Below, piece by piece: positions 35,841-44,160 of a DNA stretch of 64,000 nt. The stretch lies in NCBI GenBank assembly GCA_016718315.1, contig JADKDV010000008.1, forward strand, positions 124,001 through 188,000, read 5' to 3'. Below the pieces are notes generated by a model, which was not told the DNA's origin, did not search any database, and saw nothing but the letters and a program-made list of their open reading frames with translations. Within the stretch, counting starts at the first letter, position 1. Each line of letters opens with the position of its first letter. The translations under genes and the position numbers were made by a program. The stretch is from Candidatus Obscuribacter sp. GTDB taxonomy: Bacteria > Cyanobacteriota > Vampirovibrionia > Obscuribacterales > Obscuribacteraceae.

Positions 35841-36332
35841 ATGCAGCCTACCGTCTCAAATGCCCACATTGCAGCACTCAAAAAAGTAGTGAGCGTACTA
35901 AACGAACACCAGATCCCTTATCAGATTACCGGGGGCTTTGCGGGCAATATCTATGGCTCGCTCTGGCCGCCACACGACATCGATTTAGAAGTCAGCGCCA
36001 GAGATATGCCGCTCTTGGCCGGGCTATTTGCAGACCACATCACACAACCGCTGCATCACTTTATCAACGATGAATTTGACCTCTGGCTGATCACGCTCGA
36101 CATAGACGGCATTGAGATAGACATTAATCAGGCAGAGGAGTGCTACCTGATCAATAAAGCTGGTCAAAAACAACTATTGTGCACAGATCTGAGCACAGCC
36201 GAAGTCCACGACTTTATGGGGATTAAAGTATCGGTCCAACCCCTGGAACAGCTTATTGCCTATAAAAAGACCATAGGCAGAGTAGCTGATGTAGCGGACC
36301 TGTCAGCCATACATCCCCATAAACGCCCCTGA
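35841..36332 (+). CDS. Nucleotidyltransferase-fold protein
   Basis: 163 residues; ATG with AGGA 8 nt upstream. The segment ITGGFAGNIYGSLWPPHDIDLEVSA has the polymerase-beta-type nucleotidyltransferase pattern (GG, then D-x-D after a short helix: DID, about residues 51-53), and a third acidic residue may be in GIEIDINQ. Similar small proteins include aminoglycoside-type and MazG-adjacent nucleotidyltransferases and AbiEii-like toxins. Substrate unknown. It stands alone between the NADAR and thioredoxin-like genes. Confidence 0.65.
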   Translation: MQPTVSNAHIAALKKVVSVLNEHQIPYQITGGFAGNIYGSLWPPHDIDLEVSARDMPLLAGLFADHITQPLHHFINDEFDLWLITLDIDGIEIDINQAEECYLINKAGQKQLLCTDLSTAEVHDFMGIKVSVQPLEQLIAYKKTIGRVADVADLSAIHPHKRP

Positions 36333-36398
36333 GCCCAAACTGCTATGATGGAAGAGTCACCCACGACTGACAGTATCAGAGTCAGAGGAAATGTCTTT

Positions 36399-37742
36399 AT
36401 GTCACGAGCTAAAAGACCATTAGACATAGCTCTCCTGTCCACCATGACGGCTTGCTCGCTGGTCATGTGTGCACCACCAGCCCAGTCCGATCAGCACGCC
36501 ATGCTAGGCGGAGACGAGGCTAACACCCAAGCTAAGATTTTGACTAAGGGCATCAACTGGCAGACATCACTGCCGCAAGCAAAAAAACAAGCTCAGTCCG
36601 ATGGGCGACTAATACTCTGGGTGCACATGCTGGGCAACATCGACGGCTTTGCCTGAAGTGCCGCCAATAGTTTAAGAGCCGTGTCGCTCTCTCAAGAACC
36701 AGCCTACTCCTACATCAGACGCCGCTATGTCTGCGGCTACCGCAATATCATGTCCGAGCCTTACGCCGGTAACTCTGGCGTCCATCCCATCAACGGTATG
36801 GCAGTTAGTACGACAAATGGCGCTGGTCCGCACAATCTCCAGCTCTTTGCCCTGGCCCAGGATGGCACTGTGCTGACCTGCTTGCCAGGATTTTGGGACC
36901 CCAACGATCTAGTCTCTGAGCTAGAACTAGCCGAGCGCCTCAATGCAGTGCACACAGACAAATACATCACAGCCGACAAAAAAGCTGAGATATTTAAGAG
37001 TATGCATCTTGAGCATGAGCGCCAGCACTCCTCAGAGACTATTGCCCGCAGCCAGCTCCAGGGCTTTGATCGGCTCAATATCTACAAACACGGCGCCATG
37101 CTCTCTGACTGCGTAGCAGATCCAACCCTGCTCAAAGACGCAGATCCGCATCATCTCAATGCCGCTGCCTTTAAGACCACGGACCGCATCTATCACGACC
37201 GCATGAGCAAGCACCCCTTTGAGCCTTATCAGAGCTTTGATGTGGTCGGCTATACCAACTACGGCACCAATCACTACGATCGCGGCGAAAACGATCACGA
37301 CCCAGCCACCAAGCTCGCTACAAAAAACAAAGATCTGCGCCATCTCACTCAAGCGACTGAGACAGTAGCCTTTGCCTCCACGCCAAAAGCTGCTACCGGA
37401 GCCAATCGCGACATCACAAAGATGTACGCTGATCTGACTAAAGCGCAAAGCCTCGATGGCAAAAGCAAGCCAGAGCAATTTGCCATACTGTCCAGCCAAA
37501 AAAAATGGCGACAAGCATATGCTGTAGCCACTCAAATCATCCAGGAGAGCCCGACCAAACCAGATGGTTATGAGATGAGAGCAGCTGCATCACTGGCTCT
37601 ATCCTATCCAGCACAAGCCCAAAATGACGCAGCAAGAGCGCTCTGGCTGGGCTCTCGCAAACCATCTGTGATCAGGGTCAAGCATCAAGCCGAACAAGCG
37701 CTCAAGGCTAAAAAAGGTCATCTAGCTTATACCGACAGATGA
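36399..37742 (+). CDS. Secreted thioredoxin-like protein with in-frame UGA (candidate selenoprotein)
   Basis: One frame runs from the ATG at 36399 (GAGGA upstream) to 37742 with a single UGA at 36654-36656 (codon 86). Upstream lies a signal sequence (LDIALLSTMTACSLVMC) and a thioredoxin-like start (INWQTSLPQAKKQAQSDG, then LILWVHMLGNIDGFA). Downstream the frame continues naturally (SAANSLRAVSLSQEP, YVCGYRNIM) for 362 residues, including a TPR-like tail. The UGA sits where thioredoxin-fold proteins carry their redox cysteine after the first strand. A hairpin with a SECIS-compatible loop follows 18 nt later. If not selenocysteine, the gene is split by a nonsense mutation. Confidence 0.6.
36675..36690 (+). 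promoter_or_regulatory. SECIS-like hairpin downstream of in-frame UGA
   Basis: AGAGC (36675-36679) pairs with GCTCT (36686-36690) around the six-nucleotide loop CGTGTC, with G at the second loop position. The loop begins 23 nt after the UGA, inside the spacing known for bacterial SECIS elements (roughly 16-37 nt). The stem is only five pairs, so this is a candidate. Confidence 0.4.
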
Positions 37743-37780
37743 GTGACTATCCATCAGCGCCAGTCTTAAGTAGTGAGCTG

Positions 37781-38419
37781 TTACCCTTCTGCCTTGGTCT
37801 TCAAAGACTTAAGCATGGTAGGTAAGTAACCTTTTACTTGATTGTGCAAAATCCAGGCTGGTAGCCACATGCCGCCATCGAGATAGATTGAATAAGTAAC
37901 TTTTGTACCGGTGTTATTTTTAAGCGGTGCAAATTCCCAAGCGCCTTTGCATTCTTTGAGTGAGCCACGCACACGTGACCAGGTAATCGACTGAGGGCAT
38001 TTTTCCTTAAGTGCAACTACGTAGTCAAACTTTATCGGAGAGCCCGCTGGCTGGATAAACTGCCGCACCAACTTGGTATCACCATCAGTGCCTACCACCT
38101 CACACTTTTTGAGATTGCTAAAGATCTCATCGGCATGATCATAGTCAGTGACAAGCTGCCAGATTTTTTCGGCCGGCGCATCTATCTCGATAGCACCCAC
38201 GGCGTAGTTAAATCCGCCTTCTTTCTTTTCGGAGACTACGGCTTTAACTTCTTTGTGTCTCACTTTAGAGCCAGTCTCTTTGGCAAGACAAAGATCAGCA
38301 TTTGCAGTCATGCTCATGATTGATAACAAACACAGACTCAAAGACATCGTCCTGACTGCCGAGCACTTGCGTCCACTCACTGTTGAGCTGGGGGCGCACT
38401 TTGTTGATTTAAATGGCAT
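37781..38419 (-). CDS. Secreted SRPBCC (START-like) polyketide cyclase-type protein
   Basis: About 212 residues from the ATG at 38419 (another ATG at 38347 starts right at the hydrophobic core). The signal segment SLSLCLLSIMSMTANA precedes a SRPBCC domain: EIDAPAEKIWQLVTDYDHADEIFSNLKKCEVVG, KLVRQFIQPAG, ITWSRVRGSLKECKGAWEFAPL, and a long C-terminal helix. These domains bind hydrophobic ligands in a helix-grip pocket. The membrane-protein gene ends about 70 bp upstream on the same strand, so they may be co-transcribed. Confidence 0.75.
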   Translation of the reverse strand: MPFKSTKCAPSSTVSGRKCSAVRTMSLSLCLLSIMSMTANADLCLAKETGSKVRHKEVKAVVSEKKEGGFNYAVGAIEIDAPAEKIWQLVTDYDHADEIFSNLKKCEVVGTDGDTKLVRQFIQPAGSPIKFDYVVALKEKCPQSITWSRVRGSLKECKGAWEFAPLKNNTGTKVTYSIYLDGGMWLPAWILHNQVKGYLPTMLKSLKTKAEG

Positions 38420-38491
38420 CTTAAACAAAGGTCGACCTCGGCATCCATGACTGACTGGATCTATACCACATCGCTGCCTGCTATCTGCCAT

Positions 38492-38935
38492 TTATCCCAG
38501 CGACAACCCTTTAATTAACACATAGCTCAGACCAAGTCCCCTGACGGTCCAACAAACTGTACGCAGCCAATTCCAAGCCACAAGCGCTTTTACAACGGGG
38601 ATACTGAGCCCACTGCCGAGACTACCGTGCAACTGATCAGCGATAAACATTGTGGAGAGCCATATAACACCGAGCAAGATGACATTAACAATACACTCAG
38701 GCATGCCAACAAACTTGGGGCGATTGACACAGAGCAAGATGGCGCTAAATAACTCCACGAGCATCACTGGAGCAACCACCAGTGTGGTAAGCGAGCAATG
38801 ATCACGCTCGTAGACCGCAAACTCCGCCTCACCAATCCTGGCATAAAGTGGATAATGTACGACCTGGACAAACCAGATCAGTCCCGTCATAAACCACGTA
38901 GCAGCAGTCTGGAGCACAAATAAAGCAATCGCCAT
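38492..38935 (-). CDS. Four-segment integral membrane protein
   Basis: 147 residues with four hydrophobic stretches (start, about 50-70, 80-100 and 115-140). An HYPLYARIGEAEFAVYERDH loop follows the first segment, a pattern I associate with small uncharacterised DUF1772-like membrane proteins. No catalytic motif. Upstream of the SRPBCC gene on the same strand. Confidence 0.7.
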   Translation of the reverse strand: MAIALFVLQTAATWFMTGLIWFVQVVHYPLYARIGEAEFAVYERDHCSLTTLVVAPVMLVELFSAILLCVNRPKFVGMPECIVNVILLGVIWLSTMFIADQLHGSLGSGLSIPVVKALVAWNWLRTVCWTVRGLGLSYVLIKGLSLG

Positions 38936-39208
38936 GTGGACCTCGGTGAGTTTGAGCCACAGTCACAAACAACTGTAGCGTCGCCTATCAACGATTGCAC
39001 AAACAAGTAAACAGTGCGTGAACAGTCTAGAATTTGAAGAATGCTATTCAAGCGCCGATATCCGCCCCGACCTATAAGCAGAAAAATAACTCTTCGGTAT
39101 ACAGGAAGAGATAGAAACTGAGGTACGCTTGCGCAGGCAGTTCATCTTGCCCTTTTTTCAGTTGCTTTCATCTTAAATAGTCTGATACATTCAAGCGTAA
39201 GGAGTATT

Positions 39209-40132
39209 CTGTATCAAGTTAAAAAATCAAGAATAGTTTTTTGGATCATTGGTTTATCCAGTGGACTACTCGCCAGTTTGACTATTGGAGACAGATTATT
39301 TGCTCCATCTAAACCAAAAATTGTGGAAAAGAAAGGTGACAAGCAAGCGGCCCCTCATGATACTGAAGATAGTTTTGTGCGCTGGGTGCAGGTTATATCC
39401 TCCAATGAAGTCCGCATTTTTGCTTATTCACCAAAATCGAAAGATCTTTTTGTCAAAATCAAAATCACTGGAGAAAACATCCTTGTCAAGCCAGCTCAAG
39501 TTAAAGAGCGTCCAGTCTCGACTGACGATAAAGATCCCATTGTTGTTGTTAGAAAGCTCGATGAGAAAAAGCCATTTAAATTTAGCTCTATAGTTCAGAG
39601 TTTCTTTGGCAAGCCAATTGAGAAGCCATCAAATAACTACATCTATGGTTTACCATTTCAACCAAGTAAATCTTATTTAGTATCGCAAGGCTGCCGAGGT
39701 AATACTCACAAGATTTCCACTGACTATGAATACGCAGTGGATTTTGCAATGCCAGAAGACTCACTTGTCTATTCCGCCAGAGAAGGAGAAGTGGTTCACG
39801 CTCAAGATGAATACAATAATAACGGCGGGGGCGATGAATTTCTAAAACTAAGCAACGGTCTCATTATTCGACATCCTGATGGTACTTATGGCACTTATGG
39901 GCATTTGAAGCATCACGGAATTTACGTAAGGGTTGGTGATTTTGTCCGAAAAGGACAGCTCATAGCCAGCTCGGGCAATACTGGAAAATCAAATGGTCCT
40001 CACTTGCATTTCGACTTGATTTATGTGGACAAAGCAAGAAAAAACATTGGATTGCCTATTACTTTTGAAACAGCTTCTGGGTTAGTAACAAACCTCAAAA
40101 GCGGGCAAACAGTTACAAGTAAATCCAATTAA
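39209..40132 (+). CDS. Membrane-anchored M23 (LytM-type) peptidase
   Basis: The frame is open from before 39209, where AAGGAG (39199-39204) is followed by in-frame ATT and CTG but no ATG. Starting at CTG gives 307 residues beginning with a membrane anchor (IVFWIIGLSSGLLASLTIG). The TTG at 39278 would cut the anchor off. The C-terminal domain has the LytM zinc site: YAVDFAMP with the preceding HxxxD-type segment, YGTYGHLKHHG and GPHLHFDL. Such enzymes cleave peptidoglycan cross-links. A nonstandard start or a mutated ATG are both possible. Its AT-rich codons differ from the neighbouring genes. Confidence 0.75.
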   Translation: MYQVKKSRIVFWIIGLSSGLLASLTIGDRLFAPSKPKIVEKKGDKQAAPHDTEDSFVRWVQVISSNEVRIFAYSPKSKDLFVKIKITGENILVKPAQVKERPVSTDDKDPIVVVRKLDEKKPFKFSSIVQSFFGKPIEKPSNNYIYGLPFQPSKSYLVSQGCRGNTHKISTDYEYAVDFAMPEDSLVYSAREGEVVHAQDEYNNNGGGDEFLKLSNGLIIRHPDGTYGTYGHLKHHGIYVRVGDFVRKGQLIASSGNTGKSNGPHLHFDLIYVDKARKNIGLPITFETASGLVTNLKSGQTVTSKSN

Positions 40133-40138
40133 TTTTGA

Positions 40139-40282
40139 ACAGACATCGATCAAGCAGCACAGTTACTGTTTGGTGTCATGGCTGTCGGAGACGACCGCGC
40201 TGTCGATGAAACCTGGGTAGCAGGCAAACGCCTCTACAAAAAAGGTGTGGATATGTCTATCAAGGAAGAAGAGAAACACTAA
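40139..40282 (+). pseudogene. C-terminal remnant of a guanine-deaminase-like amidohydrolase
   Basis: Right after the M23 gene a 47-codon open stretch without a start reads QAAQLLFGVMAVGDDRAV, then VDETWVAGKRLYKKG and VDMSIKEEE, ending in TAA. The pattern gDDRaV-x-x-t-x-VaGkrvY is the C-terminal beta-strand region of guanine deaminase and related amidohydrolases. The rest of the enzyme is absent; an in-frame TGA sits just upstream at 40136. It seems a deletion or rearrangement removed the body of the gene. Confidence 0.55.
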
Positions 40283-40301
40283 ATTTTGTTAGACTCTAAC
40301 T

Positions 40302-40874
40302 GTGCAGACAGACGACATACCCGACGACCACGAACAAAAGCAAGAGTACTGGCGCTCCGACGCTCTGCACTCAATTGCTTTGCCTCCTGCTGAGCCTCTG
40401 CGCAGCCAGGCCCTGGCGCTCAAGCAGGGACTGGCTGCAGATGACAAAAAGGCTGTCTTAGTCGCCTGCAAATCCATGCTCGTTGAGCTATCGAGTTTTT
40501 ATCAGGTGGATTGCCCTGCCATATCAATCCTGGCTAAGCGCCCGCTCAAGACGATGGACGACTATGTCCAGGAATTATTTGGTGACTACACACCTGACAC
40601 TCAAAAAATCAGACTGTGGATGCGTACAGCAATCCAACAAAAGCCCACTAGCTATGGTGTTTTGCTCAGTACTTTTGTGCACGAGTTTATTCATCATCTC
40701 GATATCGTCTCATTAGACCTACCTGAGAGCTTCCACACACGTGGCTTTTATGACCGCGTGGGTGTGCTTTACCATCACATCCAAAACACTCCAGTGCGGC
40801 AGATAGTTTGGCGCAAATTGTCTGATGGCACTTTTCAGGTAGACTGGGCGCGCACCATGGCCACCAAACGCTGA
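40302..40874 (+). CDS. Putative HExxH metallopeptidase-like protein
   Basis: 190 residues from a GTG at 40302 with no strong ribosome site. HEFIHHLD (about residues 127-134) is an HExxH zinc motif with an Asp after the second His; FHTRGFYDRV about 12 residues later could provide a third ligand. No signal peptide, so cytoplasmic. A roughly 90-residue helical N-terminal part precedes it. The family is unfamiliar; similar HExxH-D proteins are annotated as hypothetical. Confidence 0.6.
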   Translation: MQTDDIPDDHEQKQEYWRSDALHSIALPPAEPLRSQALALKQGLAADDKKAVLVACKSMLVELSSFYQVDCPAISILAKRPLKTMDDYVQELFGDYTPDTQKIRLWMRTAIQQKPTSYGVLLSTFVHEFIHHLDIVSLDLPESFHTRGFYDRVGVLYHHIQNTPVRQIVWRKLSDGTFQVDWARTMATKR

Positions 40875-40967
40875 TTTTGTCACTTTTCTTTTGTCATTGA
40901 CCAGGGCACAACGCCCTAAGACAGCCGTTCTCAACAATTACACTACAGCATACAGTATTTACAAACA

Positions 40968-41023
40968 AAAAAATCAGAAGAGAGATTTAGACCAGTGCCC
41001 CTCGCGGAACACTGGTCCAAATC
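40968..41023 (-). terminator. Intrinsic terminator of the PlsC-like gene
   Basis: On the minus strand GATTTGGACCAGTG (41023-41010) pairs with CACTGGTCTAAATC (40997-40984) with one mismatch, and a TTTTTTT run follows about 10 nt later. Confidence 0.75.
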
Positions 41024-41032
41024 ATGCAGAAC

Positions 41033-42010
41033 TTACTGCGGTCTGAGATCCTCGATGATCACGCGCAGCTGCTCGGAGGCAACACGCGGGTCATCAGAAA
41101 AAGACGAGACCAGTACAGGCGCACCGATGACCACCGTAGCACCACCACCTCGCTTGGAGCGGATAGTGATAGCATCGGTATCCGCATGCTCCTTACCGTA
41201 ACGGATGTTGACCGGCAGGATAGCGAGCGGCTCATTGAGCGCAGCGGGGTTAGCCTTGTAGTAGGCGATGGTGACATCAGCCTGAGAGCCGTGCACATCG
41301 CGCACCAGTTCGAGAGCAGCAGCATCTCCGCTCTTGATGGCGTCAATCACTTGCTGCGCCAGCTTGGCACCACGGATAGCACCAGTACGCATCGAGCCAG
41401 TGATCTTGGAGTCACTGGGGATGCGCCCGGAGTGCACGAGTGCGCCTTGAGGGAAGACCAGGAGGCGACCGCGCGAGCGGAAGGTCAGAGCACGAGCGTA
41501 GGACTTGACGGTACGCTCAGCAATTGCTTTGCTCGCCGCTTTGCCACCAGTGGTGTCGATGGCAATGAAGTTTGCCCATGCACCAATTGGCGCACGAATG
41601 CCAGAGACTTCAGACTTGGTGCCGACCTGCCGATAGGAGATAGGCAGGGCTTTTTCGCACACAGCAAAATCGAGATGGTGGCTGTGGTTGGGCAAAATCA
41701 GGAGTCGGCCGCCGTAGCTGGCATTTTCAGCACCGATGACCTTGACCGGTCCAATCATGGACGAGGTAAAGAGTCCGGCGATGACCTTGCAGGCACGCTC
41801 AGCAAACTTGGACTTGGCTGGCACGATATAGCCAGGATACTTGGTCAAAAGCCAGCCCTGGTAGCTCCAGTAGACAGCTTTGATGACCAGGTACAGGGCA
41901 ATCAGCCCTATAAAAGTGGCAACCACCGAGTACAGCGTGGTGTTGCGACCGGCAATTTCCTGCACAGTCTGCACGTGAGTGCTCGACAAAATCGGGGGTA
42001 GAGTGAGCAT
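41033..42010 (-). CDS. PlsC-type 1-acylglycerol-3-phosphate acyltransferase family protein
   Basis: 325 residues. An N-terminal membrane anchor (about 26-46) is followed by the acyltransferase core: motif I NHSHHLDF (H109-x4-D114), then motif III FPQGAL, where the usual Glu of FPEG is Gln, and a PVNIRYG strand. It would acylate lysophosphatidate or a related acceptor at the inner membrane. The FPEG to FPQG change may alter activity or acceptor. Codons are G/C-ending, like the beta-oxidation cluster. Monocistronic, with its own terminator. Confidence 0.8.
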   Translation of the reverse strand: MLTLPPILSSTHVQTVQEIAGRNTTLYSVVATFIGLIALYLVIKAVYWSYQGWLLTKYPGYIVPAKSKFAERACKVIAGLFTSSMIGPVKVIGAENASYGGRLLILPNHSHHLDFAVCEKALPISYRQVGTKSEVSGIRAPIGAWANFIAIDTTGGKAASKAIAERTVKSYARALTFRSRGRLLVFPQGALVHSGRIPSDSKITGSMRTGAIRGAKLAQQVIDAIKSGDAAALELVRDVHGSQADVTIAYYKANPAALNEPLAILPVNIRYGKEHADTDAITIRSKRGGGATVVIGAPVLVSSFSDDPRVASEQLRVIIEDLRPQ

Positions 42011-42637
42011 TTAGACCTCATTGGTTTGCTGTTTAAAACAGACAGGGCTAAAGCACAAGTGTGCTCCAGCGAGATTATTTACAGGTCAAAGCGTGTGCTC
42101 AGACCAGCTGGATGATTTTTACTCCTCCGGGATGTAGTGCAAAATCGGCTTGCCCGCAGGATAGCGACTGGCATTCTTGCCACCACAAAAGAGACTCTCC
42201 AATTTGGGAGGGCCAAAAGCGCAAAGTGTCGTGGGCAAATTGGTTGGGTGGTGTAAAAATACAGGGCAGTCGGGGTCAAAGATGACACCTGATCCTTACC
42301 ACCTGGATAGGTAATATCAAAGACTGTCTCTTTTATGGCTCACCATGAGCACACAGCTCTCTATTAGATGAGCAGCCTCTAAGAGCGCGGCAAAGTCAAT
42401 CCCAGCAATGATCGGGAGCATCACTGATGAGTCTTAAGGCAAGCCCACAATCATTGACCGCTTCTCATCTGACTATGCTTCAGAAGATGCACATGAAAAG
42501 CGCTTAGGATAAGGCTAACCTGCCCTGCGCTAACTCTCACACCTTGCAAAGGGGCTGAGATCAAAAAAAAGAATCAGGGGCGACACTGCATGTGCAATGC
42601 CGCTCCTGATCCCAAACAGTTGCCTGCCCCGTGTGAA
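42011..42637. other. 627-bp intergenic region between two minus-strand genes
   Basis: No gene accepted. The left 280 bp upstream of the PlsC-like gene should hold its promoter, though no clear boxes are visible. Short open frames on both strands at 42061-42288 are shadows of each other. The right end holds the terminator of the His-rich membrane-protein gene (42563-42610). Nothing else seen. Confidence 0.5.
42563..42610 (-). terminator. Intrinsic terminator of the His-rich membrane-protein gene
   Basis: On the minus strand ATCAGGAGCGGCATTGCA (from 42610) pairs with TGCAGTGTCGCCCCTGAT (to 42573) with a few mismatches, followed by TTCTTTTTTTT. Confidence 0.85.
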
Positions 42638-43483
42638 TTACTTGCTGTCGGGGTGGTCGTGATGATGACGGGCCATACCGTCCATCGGCAAGCCGACAGG
42701 CGGGGAGGCGTCGTTGTCGCGGGGCGTCACCACAGGAGCACTGGCTCCAGGGGCAGACATACCACCGTGATGATGCATGCCGTCCATGCCACTGTCAGGC
42801 GTGACACCGCTGGCAGGAGCAACAGGAGAGGCTCCGGGCTGAACAGGTTTGCCATCGGGTCCGCAGATGGGACCATCCATGACGCCACCCATCGGCATTT
42901 CGTGATGATGATGACCGCCATGGTACGGCATAAAAGTCGCCGGCCAGACAGTCATCAGCGCCATCACAACCGCCATAGCCAGGTGAGCGATATCCTGCCC
43001 AAAGCCAAGCCAGTGCGGGTGCTTAAAATCAAGCGCCAGCCGATAGACGTAGTAGGAGCCAAACCAGACCCAGTAAGCAGTCCAGGCCACAGTGATGACC
43101 GGATGGGAGACCGGCATGGCAAACATCCAGGCCATACCCGACAGCATGGCGGCGTGAGCCAGGTCGTACCACTGCTTGTTGTAGGTCAGCTTTTTGCCGT
43201 AAGTAAAGGCACGCACGATGTACCAGACTGCTCCCACAACAAACAGTGCAGTCCAGGCCATGGTCGGCCAGGGCAGCACCCAGGGAGTGAGGCAGCCCAC
43301 CATGCCGAGCATGCAGGCGCCGTGCCAAAATTCGTTTTCACGGTCAAAGTAGCCGTTTACTCGCTGGAGATAGCCGGAGCACACCAGACGAAACACGTAG
43401 AAAGCCGCGCCCAGACCGAACCAGGCAGATAGGCTGAGAATGAGCAGGTGAAGATTATCTCCACCAAAGAGGGTGTTATGCAT
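42638..43483 (-). CDS. DUF5134-like membrane protein with His/Met-rich tail
   Basis: 281 residues; ATG with AGGAG 8 nt upstream. About six membrane segments fill residues 10-195, with conserved-looking WHGACMLGM and YDLAHAAMLSGMAWMF lines similar to the DUF5134 family. The tail (about 200-281) is rich in His, Met, Pro and Gly (HHHHEMPMGG, GMHHHGGM, ARHHHDHPDSK), a composition typical of copper or other transition-metal binding. A metal-related role is inference only. G/C-ending codons. Confidence 0.75.
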   Translation of the reverse strand: MHNTLFGGDNLHLLILSLSAWFGLGAAFYVFRLVCSGYLQRVNGYFDRENEFWHGACMLGMVGCLTPWVLPWPTMAWTALFVVGAVWYIVRAFTYGKKLTYNKQWYDLAHAAMLSGMAWMFAMPVSHPVITVAWTAYWVWFGSYYVYRLALDFKHPHWLGFGQDIAHLAMAVVMALMTVWPATFMPYHGGHHHHEMPMGGVMDGPICGPDGKPVQPGASPVAPASGVTPDSGMDGMHHHGGMSAPGASAPVVTPRDNDASPPVGLPMDGMARHHHDHPDSK

Positions 43484-43575
43484 AACAATTTCTCCTGAGT
43501 CGAGCGTATGTCACCCTGTGTAAGGGACGCTCAATTGGGGTAAAGATCTGGCAGAGAGCAACCTAAGGACCACCC

Positions 43576-44124
43576 TTGCACTACCGCGTTTTTGTCGACT
43601 GTGATCGCACACTGGTAAACACAGACATTGCGTCTGTGCTCAGCCCCGCGCTGTTTGACAAAAGACGCAAGTTTTTGACGCAAGGCAAACTGGTACTGAC
43701 TGAGGCAAGACCGAGCGCACTCTCGTTTATGGAAGTGCTGGCAAACAAGTACGATGTCTCGATTCTGACTCTAGGTCACTCAAAATTTCAGGCTAAGGTC
43801 CTTAAGGAGCTAAACCTGTTGCAGTATGTCCAGAGCATTTTTGGTCCAGACAACTGCCAGGAAATGCCCAGACCAGACGGTTTTGTCTTGATTGACGATA
43901 TGAGCGCAGATTCGCTCGGTATCGCCTACAAGTTTCGCTGGCTGGGCAGGCAGAGGTGTCTCACAAACCTTGAGACCTGGGATGACATGGTCAATTTTCA
44001 CCTGATCCAGTGCCGACCGTTTATGGGTGGCAAACAGGATGAGATCCCACTGACCGAGCATCTAAACGACGTTGAGAGCCGCATGCAATCGCAGATGGAG
44101 CGACTCAAGCTGCCTGAGGTTTGA
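43576..44124 (+). CDS. HAD-like (FCP1/NIF-type) phosphatase
   Basis: 182 residues. TTG start at 43576, supported by AGGA 7 nt upstream. Motif I VDCDRTLVNT gives the DxDxT nucleophile pair (D8, D10), with SILTLGHSK as motif II and VLIDDMSADS as the DD motif IV. There is no large cap domain, as in FCP1/NIF-type or related HAD phosphatases. Substrate unknown. It is divergent from the His-rich membrane-protein gene and convergent with the prolyl aminopeptidase gene. Confidence 0.75.
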   Translation: MHYRVFVDCDRTLVNTDIASVLSPALFDKRRKFLTQGKLVLTEARPSALSFMEVLANKYDVSILTLGHSKFQAKVLKELNLLQYVQSIFGPDNCQEMPRPDGFVLIDDMSADSLGIAYKFRWLGRQRCLTNLETWDDMVNFHLIQCRPFMGGKQDEIPLTEHLNDVESRMQSQMERLKLPEV

Positions 44125-44160
44125 TCTCGGGGCTTTTGCCGGAGTCTAACTGCACTAGTG

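Noticed and set aside
42590..43432. 280-codon plus-strand frame opposite the His-rich membrane-protein gene
   Set aside because: It overlaps the terminator of that gene, and its His/Arg/Asp-rich translation is an antisense artefact.
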